Shown here: positions 38,001-46,825 of the stretch, one piece after another
Numbering within the stretch: the stretch's first letter is position 1
Layout: each line of letters opens with the position of its first letter
From: CAZXWN01 sp964644695 [NCBI: uncultured bacterium]
GTDB taxonomy: Bacteria; UBP4; UBA4092
NCBI GenBank assembly: GCA_964644695.1
Contig: CAZXWN010000014.1
Span: 8,239 to 72,238 of the forward strand
Direction: 5' to 3'
DNA length: 64,000 nucleotides
The notes under the pieces: model-generated
What the model saw: only the letters and a program-made list of their open reading frames with translations
Told to the model about the DNA's origin: nothing
Database searches by the model: none
Position numbers and translations under genes: made by a program

Positions 38001-39188
38001 TTACGGCTTCGTCGCAAAACTTTCGACTAACGCCCAGTGAGTAGCTCCATGTCCTGCCCAGGATAGTGGAATGAGTGGATATGGATAATTAGGAATTGAG
38101 AGGCAGGCATCAAATACAGGCCATTGGGTAGGAATTAAGAATAAGTTTTCATGATGAGGGATTTGACCATATCCGGGTAACACCATTCCCTGACTGGAAG
38201 GTGCTGCATCACAGAAATCTTTCTGAGGATAAGGATTTTCTTTGGCAATTTGAAGTATCACTTTAACACCTTGAGATAATAAGGGTTCTACAACTGTATC
38301 AGGATAATAGTTATAATCCAGAAGAATCTGCAGGTCGCAAGATGACAGACTGTTCGCCGTCAGGAATGATTCCGGTGTAAATTGATTATACGGAAGATTC
38401 ATTGCCCAATGTCCTGCCACCGTTTCATTAACAAATCGGCCGGAGTTCCGAACATCATTAATTACATGAGCAGCTTTTTCAATATGTTCATTAGAAATAA
38501 ATCCAATATTTTTCAGAAATAATTCAGATAACTGGTCCCATAATTCCAAAGGATGTGCAGGTTTATCTACGACTCCCTCCTGCCAAAACCTTGATTTAAA
38601 ACACTGCCCGTTCCAAGCCATCCCACGGGGATGAGTGATTGACACCAGAACATTCGGCATCCGACCCCGCCTTCGGCAAGCATCGACAAAGGCTGCATTA
38701 ACCAACCATAAGTTGAGTATATTTGCCATTCCGGTCAAACACCCTACCCGTTTTCCGGTACCGACTTCTGTAAACAACCCATCCAAACCGTTGGGGGAAG
38801 GAATCAGAATAATCTGGTCATCCCGAAGAGTATGTTCCATCAACTGAGATTCAGCACCCTCTTCAGCAATCAAAATCACCAGTGTACCTTGATGTAATAC
38901 AGGTTTCAATAATTCCAGACGATCTGGATTCGTTGGATCATCATACTCAAAACCCGCCAAGACCACATCTTTTTCATCCAGGATTACTTCGGGTGTCAGT
39001 TTTCGAATCATGGATAAACCACCCGCCCGATGAACAGCTTCCCGCCAAAATCCATAATCCCCCGTCGCATATACTTCACCACCCCGAACCAGTAATTGTT
39101 CCGCCCAGGCCTCTCCTGCCTGTTCAAACACATCCCGCATCTGCTGATTCCAAATCAACAAATCCTTAAGTAATTCGATGGTCTTCAT
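38001..39188 (-). CDS. SIS-like protein of unknown function
   Basis: 395 residues, cytoplasmic. I do not recognise a named family. The first half reads like a sugar-isomerase (SIS) fold: LLVRGGEVYATGDYGFWREAVHRAGG, then DVVLAGFEYDDPTNPDRLELL and GTLVILIAEEGAES, which resemble a phosphosugar-binding beta-alpha unit. GCLTGMANILNLWLVNAAFVDACRR follows. The second half has DLQILLDYNYYPDTVVEPLL and LIPTQWPVFDACLSIPNYPYPLIP. ATG 39188 has a GGAGG 8 nt upstream and is preferred to the ATG 15 nt earlier. The gene starts 33 nt after the nucleoside hydrolase stop, so the two form an operon, and a role in handling a ribose- or sugar-linked product is a reasonable guess only. Confidence 0.65.
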   Translation of the reverse strand: MKTIELLKDLLIWNQQMRDVFEQAGEAWAEQLLVRGGEVYATGDYGFWREAVHRAGGLSMIRKLTPEVILDEKDVVLAGFEYDDPTNPDRLELLKPVLHQGTLVILIAEEGAESQLMEHTLRDDQIILIPSPNGLDGLFTEVGTGKRVGCLTGMANILNLWLVNAAFVDACRRRGRMPNVLVSITHPRGMAWNGQCFKSRFWQEGVVDKPAHPLELWDQLSELFLKNIGFISNEHIEKAAHVINDVRNSGRFVNETVAGHWAMNLPYNQFTPESFLTANSLSSCDLQILLDYNYYPDTVVEPLLSQGVKVILQIAKENPYPQKDFCDAAPSSQGMVLPGYGQIPHHENLFLIPTQWPVFDACLSIPNYPYPLIPLSWAGHGATHWALVESFATKP

Positions 39189-39221
39189 CAGAAGCGCCTC
39201 CATGAGTATCAGGATAATTTT

Positions 39222-40172
39222 CTATGCTTGATTAGCAGGATACTGTTCCAATTGTTGGATAAATTTCTGGATGAACAATTCTCGATTTACATCCAATACG
39301 ACATCGACATTAAACAGCTGATTTCTTCTTCGACTAAAATCTATCACGGTTGCTCCGGTCGTGAATTCACCAAACACCTCAATATCCACATGATATTTCT
39401 CTGTTTTAAATATCTCAGGATATAGCAACCACATCACTGTACAGGGGTCATGTAGAGGAATCCCCGGCAGCCCAATCTTTTTATGGTATTGCCCGAAATA
39501 CTCCAGTAATTCGCCCACCAAACACTTTACCCTGTGTTCCGACTGGGTCAACGGGTGGACTTCCTCAGGATAAATCAAGGCTTTATGTGTTACATCCAAT
39601 CCACACATGGTGATAGGGATTCCAGAGTTAAACACAACTTGAGCCGCTTCAGGGTCAACCCAGATATTAAATTCCGCGGCGGCAGTCCAGTTCCCGCCTT
39701 GCCCCGATCCCCCCATTAAAACGATTCGATGAATCCGGTCATGCAATTCAGGATATGCCAAAAGAAACACGGCAATATTCGTTAAAGGTCCCGTGGGCAC
39801 CAAAGTTACTTTATCCTGACTGCGCCGAATCTTATCCGCCATTAACTCAAAAGCATTTTTATCAGGAATAGTCCCGAATGTTGGTTCTGCAATATAGGGA
39901 CCTTCTAATCCACTGTCTCCATGAACCTCGGGCGCTGACCGTAATTGACGCAACATAGGTTTCGAACTGCCAGCAGCCACATCCACCTGCACGCCAAGAA
40001 ACGATAATATCCTCAATGCATTATGAGTCGTTTTGTCCAAAGATTGATTACCAGCTACCGTCGTTACAGACAAAACTTCAAGTTCATCGGGAGCTGAAAA
40101 TGCCAACATCAGATTTATTGCATCATCATGGCCAGGATCACAGTCTATTAGAATCGGTTTTCGCACACACAT
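39222..40172 (-). CDS. inosine-uridine-type nucleoside hydrolase
   Basis: 316 residues. The calcium and ribose-binding signature DCDPGHDDAINLMLAF lies near 10-25. Further family segments are TTVAGNQSLDKTTHNALRIL, VHGDSGLEGP, TLVPTGPLTNIAVFL, IVLMGGSGQGGNWTAAAEFN (substrate-binding Asn) and LHDPCTVMWLL (metal Asp). It splits ribonucleosides into ribose and base. ATG 40172 has AAGGA 5 nt upstream and begins where the family begins; longer frames upstream are unlikely. It leads a two-gene operon with the SIS-like gene and has a good promoter at 40202-40230. Confidence 0.92.
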   Translation of the reverse strand: MCVRKPILIDCDPGHDDAINLMLAFSAPDELEVLSVTTVAGNQSLDKTTHNALRILSFLGVQVDVAAGSSKPMLRQLRSAPEVHGDSGLEGPYIAEPTFGTIPDKNAFELMADKIRRSQDKVTLVPTGPLTNIAVFLLAYPELHDRIHRIVLMGGSGQGGNWTAAAEFNIWVDPEAAQVVFNSGIPITMCGLDVTHKALIYPEEVHPLTQSEHRVKCLVGELLEYFGQYHKKIGLPGIPLHDPCTVMWLLYPEIFKTEKYHVDIEVFGEFTTGATVIDFSRRRNQLFNVDVVLDVNRELFIQKFIQQLEQYPANQA

Positions 40173-40201
40173 CACCTTCCAAGGATTACATTTATTGTCC
40201 C

Positions 40202-40230
40202 ATCCTAGTGAAATCAGCCCCCGCATGCAA
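40202..40230 (-). promoter_or_regulatory. nucleoside hydrolase promoter
   Basis: Minus strand TTGCAT (40230-40225), 17 bp, TAGGAT (40207-40202), 30 nt before the ATG. It is divergent from the mdh promoter. Confidence 0.5.
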
Positions 40231-40266
40231 CCATTTCACTTCAGTTTTCCTTTCAAAGCAGCTTAA

Positions 40267-40275
40267 TGATAGAAT
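40267..40275 (+). promoter_or_regulatory. extended -10 of the mdh promoter
   Basis: TGA TAGAAT, an extended -10 (TGn plus TAGAAT at 40270-40275), 50 nt before the mdh ATG. No good -35 is present, which is common for extended -10 promoters. Confidence 0.4.
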
Positions 40276-40325
40276 AAAAAGGTAGCGAGTACTCGAAAAC
40301 TCCCCCTATTACAAAGGAGATTGTC

Positions 40326-41255
40326 ATGAAAGTTACGATTATTGGTGGAGCCGGACGCGTTGGTTCCAATGCAGCATATGCCCTGCAAATCGGTGGCATT
40401 GTTAAAGAATTAGCCCTCGTAGATGTAGCTACTGAAGTAGCCGCTGGTGAAGCTCTGGACCTGCTCCATGGTTCCTCCCTGACTGCTTCTCAAGTTATAC
40501 GGGGTGGTGGTTATGAAGTGGCTGAAAACTCCGATATGGTGATTGTCACAGCAGGGTTACGCCGGAAACCGGATGAAAGCCGACTTCAACTCATCAACAG
40601 AAATGTTTCTCTCTTTAAAAATATTTGCAGCGAAATCGCCAAGTTAAAACTGGCTGAGAACTGGATTCTCTTTGTGGTTGCCAATCCAGTGGATGTCCTG
40701 ACTTATTTGGGTCGGGAAATCCTGAACCTGCCAGCCAACCGAGTCGTCGGTCTGGGAACTGTCCTTGATTCCAGCCGCTTCCGTAGCATGATTGCTGACA
40801 ACCTTTCACTGGATGCCACTCAGGTAGACGCACTAATTCTCGGTGAACATGGTGATTCCATGATCCCCGTCTGGTCCACAGCTGCTGTCAATGGCACACT
40901 GCTGGAATCCTTCCCCGGAGTAGATGCTCAGTGGAAAGAAGATATCTATGACCGTACTAAAAAAAGCGGTGCTGAAGTCATTAAACTTAAAGGCGGAGCT
41001 GGATATGCCGTCGGCCTTTCAATTAAGACTGTCGTAGAAGCTATCGCCCTTGATAAAAAGGCCGTCCTGCCGGTCTCCAGCCTCCAGGATGGTTCCGTTT
41101 ATGGGATTAAAGATGTTTGCCTCTCAGTGCCAACTGTTGTTGGGAAAAATGGCGTTGAGAAGCTCATCCAACCCAAATTGACTGAGGCTGAAATTGCCGG
41201 CTTACAGAACTCCGGTAAGGTACTTAAGGAAACCTTAAGTCAAATTGAAAAATAA
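40326..41255 (+). CDS. mdh: malate dehydrogenase (LDH/MDH family)
   Basis: 309 residues. The NAD-binding motif is VTIIGGAGRVGSNAAYAL. The substrate-specificity loop reads TAGLRRKPDESRLQL; Arg at the position that is Gln in lactate dehydrogenases indicates malate. VVANPVDVLTYL and the catalytic ILGEHGDSMIPVWS follow. It reversibly oxidises malate to oxaloacetate, complementing the acn-icd-suc genes about 15 kb away. AAAGGAG lies 7 nt before the ATG. The gene ends in a strong GC hairpin. Confidence 0.9.
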   Translation: MKVTIIGGAGRVGSNAAYALQIGGIVKELALVDVATEVAAGEALDLLHGSSLTASQVIRGGGYEVAENSDMVIVTAGLRRKPDESRLQLINRNVSLFKNICSEIAKLKLAENWILFVVANPVDVLTYLGREILNLPANRVVGLGTVLDSSRFRSMIADNLSLDATQVDALILGEHGDSMIPVWSTAAVNGTLLESFPGVDAQWKEDIYDRTKKSGAEVIKLKGGAGYAVGLSIKTVVEAIALDKKAVLPVSSLQDGSVYGIKDVCLSVPTVVGKNGVEKLIQPKLTEAEIAGLQNSGKVLKETLSQIEK

Positions 41256-41273
41256 CAGAAAATAAGTTAACTT

Positions 41274-41304
41274 AAAGGCGGGGAGCCACACAGGCCCCGC
41301 CTTT
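41274..41304 (+). terminator. terminator after mdh
   Basis: A perfect 10-bp stem AAAGGCGGGG / CCCCGCCTTT with an 11-nt loop, followed by CTTCATG. The T-run is short. Confidence 0.75.
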
Positions 41305-41340
41305 CTTCATGCCTATGGATAATGAAAGGATTCTAAACCC

Positions 41341-41997
41341 ATGAAGTTGAAATGGTATGGACATAGTGCTTTCCGGCTGACCGACAGCCGAGGTATTAAT
41401 GTTATTATGGACCCCTATGAACCCGGTTGTTATGATGGGGAAATTGGTTACGACGCTATCCATGAAGGAGCAGAAATCGTCACCTGCAGTCATTCCCACC
41501 CAGACCATTGTTACCATCAAGGTATTTCTGGAAATCCCCTGGTTATTACCCGGCCCTGCGCTCAGGTTATAAGACAGATCAAAATCGAGGGTGTGGGTGC
41601 CTGGCATGATAAAAGCAAAGGTAAAGAACGCGGACCGGTGGTTGTCTTTAAAGTCGTCATGGATGATGTGAGAATCTGTCACCTCGGGGATATTGCTCAT
41701 CTCCTCCCGGAAAAAGACCTGAATTATCTCAAACCTATTGATGTTCTCATGATTCCAGTCGGTGGACACTTTACGATTGATGCCGAAGAAGCGGCAGAAA
41801 TGGTTCGGTTGTTACAACCTAAAATAATTATCCCGATGCACTATAAAACCCCAAAATGTAACTTTCCAATTGCGTCCGAGAATGTTTTCACTTCCAAATT
41901 TACTAAAGTTAAACACATCAATACCAGTGAAGTCGATATTAACCGGGATAATATCCCTCAGGAACCTGAAATATGGAACCTCACTTATGCGGGCTAA
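41341..41997 (+). CDS. metallo-beta-lactamase-fold hydrolase (UlaG-like)
   Basis: 218 residues. It begins MKLKWYGHSAFRLTDSRGINVIMDPYEPG, the start of the UlaG/YhfI-type branch of the beta-lactamase fold. The metal motif HxHxDH is HSHPDH near 51-56, and further metal ligands are in CHLGDIAH near 118-125 and PMHYKTP. The family includes L-ascorbate-6-phosphate lactonase and other phosphodiester or lactone hydrolases, and the substrate here is unknown. AAGGA lies about 10 nt upstream of the start. It follows mdh after the terminator and ends in a bidirectional hairpin. Confidence 0.82.
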   Translation: MKLKWYGHSAFRLTDSRGINVIMDPYEPGCYDGEIGYDAIHEGAEIVTCSHSHPDHCYHQGISGNPLVITRPCAQVIRQIKIEGVGAWHDKSKGKERGPVVVFKVVMDDVRICHLGDIAHLLPEKDLNYLKPIDVLMIPVGGHFTIDAEEAAEMVRLLQPKIIIPMHYKTPKCNFPIASENVFTSKFTKVKHINTSEVDINRDNIPQEPEIWNLTYAG

Positions 41998-42024
41998 CCA
42001 ACTGCGTTTATTTTCAAAAATAAA

Positions 42025-42058
42025 AAAAGAGAGTCTTCTAATTGGAAGACTCTCTTTT
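42025..42058. terminator. bidirectional terminator between the MBL-fold gene and the C25 protease gene
   Basis: A 14-bp perfect stem AAAAGAGAGTCTTC / GAAGACTCTCTTTT. It has A-runs on one side and T-runs on the other and lies between two convergent stops. Confidence 0.9.
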
Positions 42059-42070
42059 CATTTTCACCTT

Positions 42071-45000
42071 CTATTCGGTGCCAATTCCTACCAGATTATT
42101 TGAAGCCTTATCATAACGGCTCTTCATTCCCACCTCAACATGAACATTGTGTTGCCCTCGTGGCATATCCCACAATACTTCAACAGCCTTCTGCTCTCCG
42201 TATTTCAGAAGAGGAATATCCTGTTCATTACCAATTTTTGTATTATGGTCAAAGAATTGAACAACTACATTTTCAGCAGCTTGTTGCCCCAAATTAGCAA
42301 TAATTGACCTTAGAAAAACGGTTCGGTCATGAGGTAATCCCGTTAATTCTGTAGTGGCTTTATTCCATTCCGTCTTCACGATTGTTAACTGGGGCTTTGA
42401 TAAAACATTAAAACTAAAACTGGTCTGATTATTAGACCGATTCGTTTCTGAAGTTTTACTGAGCCGATCCAAAGTGATTGTAATATTTCGCTGCCCCGCA
42501 TTCTGACTGGCATCCCACCGTAATCGGATCATTCTCGTTTCTCCGGCAGGAATCTCTGAAATCACAGGAGTCCGCCAGTCGGTTCGATTATTAAGCGGAC
42601 GACCAATAACCGTCTGACCCTGGGCATTATCTATGGCAGTGACTTCGATATTACGACCCGTAGATTGTCCAATATTCTTAACAGCCAAGTCCAAAAAGAC
42701 TGTTTCGCCTTCATTGTATTCAGCCTTAGTAAATTTAGACATTGTGGTATCAATAGTCATGTCGGGAGGTCCTAATACTGGAACACGCCGACTCCAATAG
42801 GTTGTGCCCTGCCAATTCAGACTTAACTGAAGCAACTGAGTGTCACCCGGAACAGTCCAAGACCAATTTACGGTCGTTTGGGATAATGGCTTTAATGCAG
42901 GAAAAACCTTCTCAATAATGACACCACCTACACCCCGAATCAGCTGTGCCGTTGATTCGGCATAAGTTTTATTCGACAAGTTATGTATCACAAACTGTAT
43001 TTCCTGCGGAGTGCCGCCAATAAGTATCTCTGGCGATAATGCAACATCTGCATCAGGGACATAAATCTTTCCATCTGGAACAGATAATATTTGATGAGTT
43101 GTTTCCAATTCATATCCACCAGGCAGCTGCGTTGTAACCCATAAAGAATGAATTCCTGACGCCTGCGGCACAGCAACCTCAAAAGATTGCTTTTGTTTCA
43201 GTTTCAAACCGTTCAAATTCAAAGTCTGTATCTGTTTATCATCGACGGCAATTCGAAGCTGTACCGCATTTAAATCCTGAGTCCCAGTATTGAGAATCTC
43301 TCCTGACACTTTCCATGAAGAACCTGATACAACAGCAGGCTTGAGACTCATCTCTACCTGGTTTAGTTTCGCAGTTATCTCAGCATATCCAGATATTGGA
43401 CCCGAAACAGGATCATCAGAATAAAACCGGACAGGAACTGTTATCACACTCGCTGCAACAGGGAAATTTATTGGAGCGGAAAATCTCCCAGAATTAACGG
43501 AAACCTGAGTATCCATACAATAAGCCTTGGGATTAATCTGATTACTAAACAAATCATAATTAATCTCAGACTGAATATAAGCCTGACCTGATTTGATGGG
43601 TAAATCGCTGGCATTCACAGTAAACGAAACCGTACTCGCCCTGTCAAAATATTGAGGAGTCACCAACACCGGTTTAACGGGTGACTCAGGATATAGAGTT
43701 AAGGCAGGGTCTCCAAAAAGAATATACATCTGCGGTGTAATATCGGCATTCTCTAAAAGAAAATAGGAGAAGGCAGATTCCATCACGGCTTGTCCCAACT
43801 GATACCGGTTATTGTCATACATTGAGTAAATCAGCTTTCGCGTCAATGCCTTGTGTTGAGGTGTAAAACCTTTTCCAGTTGGAGAATACAACGCTATAGC
43901 ACCACCATTAGATACCCGATGCATATCTTCCGTAATACAAATATTCCATGGTCGCGAAGGCCAGTCGAATTGCCCTGTAGAGCAAGTCAGTTTCACAACA
44001 AAGGGTAACTTTCTACCATTAGTGAGCTTCTTCATGTCACTATTTCTGGAATCTCCACCAAACAACATTCTTTCATGTCCCCACACATTTGGAGACCCAT
44101 GTCCAAAATAGATAATCTGATAATCTCCATCAGAGATAGCGTCAATGATGGCCTGATTAGCTTCCGGAGATATTTTTGAATCTTCACCCGTCGGTAAATA
44201 ATAATTGTCGATAAATGGATAATCCTTCAAATTCAGAAACTTCCTGAATATTGATGGAGGCAATAGTGTTGCCATCTCCCTCGTATCTTCTTCAAACCCA
44301 TCATCAGCAATCAATAAAACCCGATTTTTCCATATTCCCTTTTCGGGTTGGATTTCATAGTTGATTGTCTTTTTAAGGATAGATTCCACATCCTCGACAT
44401 TATTTACTGAGATCCTGCCCAGTATAATATCTGGAAAGTGGTCCTTACCCGCCACTTGGGTATACCATAAATCAGAAGCGGATTCTTCCGCCAAAATAAA
44501 CATGCGATAGGGTGGAATATAATTAACCACACCATTATGATTTTTCTCTTTATAATCACTCGTTCCATCCCCCAGAAACACTATGTATCCTGGAGTAGGC
44601 CGCTTCCAAAAGCCAACGGTGTATCTAACAAAATCCTTGATAGCCTGTGGAGACAAGTTTCCACCAGAGAACTGGTCATAAATATCCTGCACATTTATGA
44701 CCTTCACATTCAGTCCCTGCTTTTTACGATAATCTGCCAACCTCTGTGCCTGTACCAAAAAATCTGAGTGGGTAATTATCAGATAATCGGCTTGTTGTCG
44801 GATATCTCTCAGATTAGCACCTGTCTGATATACCAACACCTCAGGCTGATAAGCATCCTCACTCAAGCCCTTTAAATAAGCCGTAATATCTGGACGTGCG
44901 ACCAGGTATCCATCTGCTCCTTCCCTGCGAATGTCCGCGGGGAATAAATGTCCATTAGTATCCAAGGCATAAATGGGTGTTGCCCCATCGGGATAATTCT

Positions 45001-46465
45001 TCAATCGGTAAGCTCCAACCAAACTATCACTTTCGCTTCTTTGAACTAGATAGTCCCGATTTCCACTTCCCAAGGGATATCGGTATTTAAGCGTTAGATT
45101 GTCCATAAATACTTCATCATTCTGAGATGCAGGTGTCGTTACTTTGAGAATAAATGAGATTTGATGGAATCCAGGCTTCACCTGAATCGGAGTAAGATTT
45201 GCCTTATATGTAAATTCCGAAGTTCCTGTCCAATTGGATTGTCCAACATTTACCCCATCCCAGGTCATCGCCACCACATGGTTAATATTTCCTGCCTTAT
45301 TTTTCCCAACCATCTGTACTTCAACCTGAATACTGTCAGGACATTGTTCTACCCCTTCTGTATCTTTGATATTCAGGCGAATAGTAGCCGTAGTCTGGGT
45401 GGATAATGACGCCCAATACCAACGGGTTTTTCCACTCCCCGAAATGATTGGATTATCATCATACACGATATTTTCTTCATAGGTCTTAGTTGCGTCCTGA
45501 TAATCCCTGACCTTAAGTAAATTCACATCACCTGTCAGAGCCGGGATTTTCATTCGACTTATTTCACTGCCAGCCGATTTATTCCACGTTAACCAGTATG
45601 TCTGAGTTGCCGTATAGGGTGTATCAGGGATATCACCATAAAACACCAATTCGCCATTATTTAATAATTCCCTGGGAAACTGAACACTCTGACTGTTCTT
45701 GTAAATCATTAAATTATCTTTATCCTTGTCCAGCTTAAATCCAAATGATTCCAATTCATTCAAAGGAATATGCTGAAGTCCTGATTCTTTCACGATTACT
45801 CGAAGCCAGTTCATAGATGTATTCAACAAATCCGGAGCTCCCATACCAGGGATATTGGAAGCATCCTTCCACTGTTCTACCGGCAGAGCTCGCAGAGGGC
45901 TGTTATATTCATAATTTGCCAGCATATCCTGAAAAACAGGTTCCATTCCTGTACCGGCTTTCGATGGAGACGAAGCCAGGAGCGTTTCGGGCACCGACAC
46001 CTCAGAAGGAGTCAGATTAATAACCGCATTTTGAAGGGTTCCAGTCATGCCCTTATAATGTATCGACACCGGAACGATAACCCGGCCAACCCGAAAATCT
46101 CGTGCCCAACCAAGATTCTCAATTCGAATGGGATACTCCTTCTGTAATACCGTATCACTTGCCCAATCGACAGTAGTTTTATCTAAAGAATTTTCAGGGA
46201 ATAATATAAACTGACCACTTTTAATCTCAACCTTGGCATCCCGATCCGGAAATACAGCCAGAACAATTGTCTGTTGGCTGTATCCAAGACCCATGTTCTG
46301 GTCCTTTTGAAAGGATAATTGAATCTGTTTCCGGTTTGATTCGGTGATATTCCAGTTATTTAAAGGCTGCTGATTTGACTTGGATTGAGCCCCCAATACG
46401 GGCCCAATAAAGGCCGCCGCACAAAGCATTCCGATTAAATATCTAAATTTAAATATTAACTTCAT
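42071..46465 (-). CDS. secreted C25 (gingipain-type) cysteine protease with CARDB-like repeats
   Basis: 1464 residues with a signal peptide (about 1-25, ending VLGA). Residues about 30-540 are a large beta-rich pro-region with a CBM-like segment. Residues about 560-940 are the C25 catalytic part: DYLIITHSDFLVQAQRLADYR, GYIVFLGDGTSDYK, IIYFGHGSPNVWGHE with catalytic His789, and VKLTCSTGQFD with Cys828. The C-terminal third holds immunoglobulin-like and CARDB repeats (for example VFLDLAVKNIGQSTGRNIEVTA near 1240-1262). It cuts proteins outside the cell. Gingipains are usually exported by T9SS with a sorting tail; no such tail is evident and the last repeat runs to the end. Confidence 0.85.
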   Translation of the reverse strand: MKLIFKFRYLIGMLCAAAFIGPVLGAQSKSNQQPLNNWNITESNRKQIQLSFQKDQNMGLGYSQQTIVLAVFPDRDAKVEIKSGQFILFPENSLDKTTVDWASDTVLQKEYPIRIENLGWARDFRVGRVIVPVSIHYKGMTGTLQNAVINLTPSEVSVPETLLASSPSKAGTGMEPVFQDMLANYEYNSPLRALPVEQWKDASNIPGMGAPDLLNTSMNWLRVIVKESGLQHIPLNELESFGFKLDKDKDNLMIYKNSQSVQFPRELLNNGELVFYGDIPDTPYTATQTYWLTWNKSAGSEISRMKIPALTGDVNLLKVRDYQDATKTYEENIVYDDNPIISGSGKTRWYWASLSTQTTATIRLNIKDTEGVEQCPDSIQVEVQMVGKNKAGNINHVVAMTWDGVNVGQSNWTGTSEFTYKANLTPIQVKPGFHQISFILKVTTPASQNDEVFMDNLTLKYRYPLGSGNRDYLVQRSESDSLVGAYRLKNYPDGATPIYALDTNGHLFPADIRREGADGYLVARPDITAYLKGLSEDAYQPEVLVYQTGANLRDIRQQADYLIITHSDFLVQAQRLADYRKKQGLNVKVINVQDIYDQFSGGNLSPQAIKDFVRYTVGFWKRPTPGYIVFLGDGTSDYKEKNHNGVVNYIPPYRMFILAEESASDLWYTQVAGKDHFPDIILGRISVNNVEDVESILKKTINYEIQPEKGIWKNRVLLIADDGFEEDTREMATLLPPSIFRKFLNLKDYPFIDNYYLPTGEDSKISPEANQAIIDAISDGDYQIIYFGHGSPNVWGHERMLFGGDSRNSDMKKLTNGRKLPFVVKLTCSTGQFDWPSRPWNICITEDMHRVSNGGAIALYSPTGKGFTPQHKALTRKLIYSMYDNNRYQLGQAVMESAFSYFLLENADITPQMYILFGDPALTLYPESPVKPVLVTPQYFDRASTVSFTVNASDLPIKSGQAYIQSEINYDLFSNQINPKAYCMDTQVSVNSGRFSAPINFPVAASVITVPVRFYSDDPVSGPISGYAEITAKLNQVEMSLKPAVVSGSSWKVSGEILNTGTQDLNAVQLRIAVDDKQIQTLNLNGLKLKQKQSFEVAVPQASGIHSLWVTTQLPGGYELETTHQILSVPDGKIYVPDADVALSPEILIGGTPQEIQFVIHNLSNKTYAESTAQLIRGVGGVIIEKVFPALKPLSQTTVNWSWTVPGDTQLLQLSLNWQGTTYWSRRVPVLGPPDMTIDTTMSKFTKAEYNEGETVFLDLAVKNIGQSTGRNIEVTAIDNAQGQTVIGRPLNNRTDWRTPVISEIPAGETRMIRLRWDASQNAGQRNITITLDRLSKTSETNRSNNQTSFSFNVLSKPQLTIVKTEWNKATTELTGLPHDRTVFLRSIIANLGQQAAENVVVQFFDHNTKIGNEQDIPLLKYGEQKAVEVLWDMPRGQHNVHVEVGMKSRYDKASNNLVGIGTE

Positions 46466-46505
46466 ATCCTTAACCTATTCTTATTTGGTAAAATAATATA
46501 CAAAT

Positions 46506-46527
46506 GTCTCTATAAAAGAATAGAGAC
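46506..46527. promoter_or_regulatory. perfect inverted repeat in the C25/tRNA intergenic region
   Basis: GTCTCTAT, six bases, ATAGAGAC: 8-bp arms. It lies 40 nt before the C25 start (minus) and just upstream of a TATAAT at 46533-46538 facing the tRNA. It could be an operator for either promoter or a small hairpin. Confidence 0.4.
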
Positions 46528-46532
46528 TCATC

Positions 46533-46538
46533 TATAAT
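46533..46538 (+). promoter_or_regulatory. -10 element for tRNA-Ser
   Basis: A perfect TATAAT 53 nt before the mature tRNA start. No clear -35 at the right distance. Confidence 0.4.
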
Positions 46539-46591
46539 TATGGATGGAACTGTTCATTCTGTCCAAACAAGTTCATCTCCAGCCAACCCGC

Positions 46592-46677
46592 GGAGGGTTA
46601 TCCTAACTGGTAAGGAACCGGTCTTGAAAACCGGCGGCCTCACGGCCTTGAGGGTTCGAGCCCCCCACCCTCCGCCA
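46592..46677 (+). tRNA. tRNA-Ser (anticodon TGA)
   Basis: 86 nt, CCA encoded. The acceptor stem GGAGGGT pairs perfectly with ACCCTCC, the discriminator is G and then CCA. D-stem TCC/GGA. The anticodon stem CCGGT/ACCGG carries loop CTTGAAA, anticodon TGA at 46625-46627, reading UCA and wobble serine codons. The long class II variable arm (GGCC/GGCC type) is as expected for serine. The T-loop is TTCGAGC, and the T-stem has one A-C mismatch. Confidence 0.95.
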
Positions 46678-46825
46678 TTTTCTTTATATCACTATAATAT
46701 CGATTTACTTACCACTGTGTTTACATCTTGGACCACTTTTGTGGACACTGGGTAACCAATATAACTAAAGTATCAACCCAGAACATCCGGACAACCAGGG
46801 TATTTCTCGGTAGAATAGAGGCATT

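Noticed and set aside
37829-38017. 62-codon frame on the minus strand
   Set aside because: Mostly GC-rich intergenic text overlapping the end of the SIS-like gene; translation is Arg/Ser-rich without a ribosome site.
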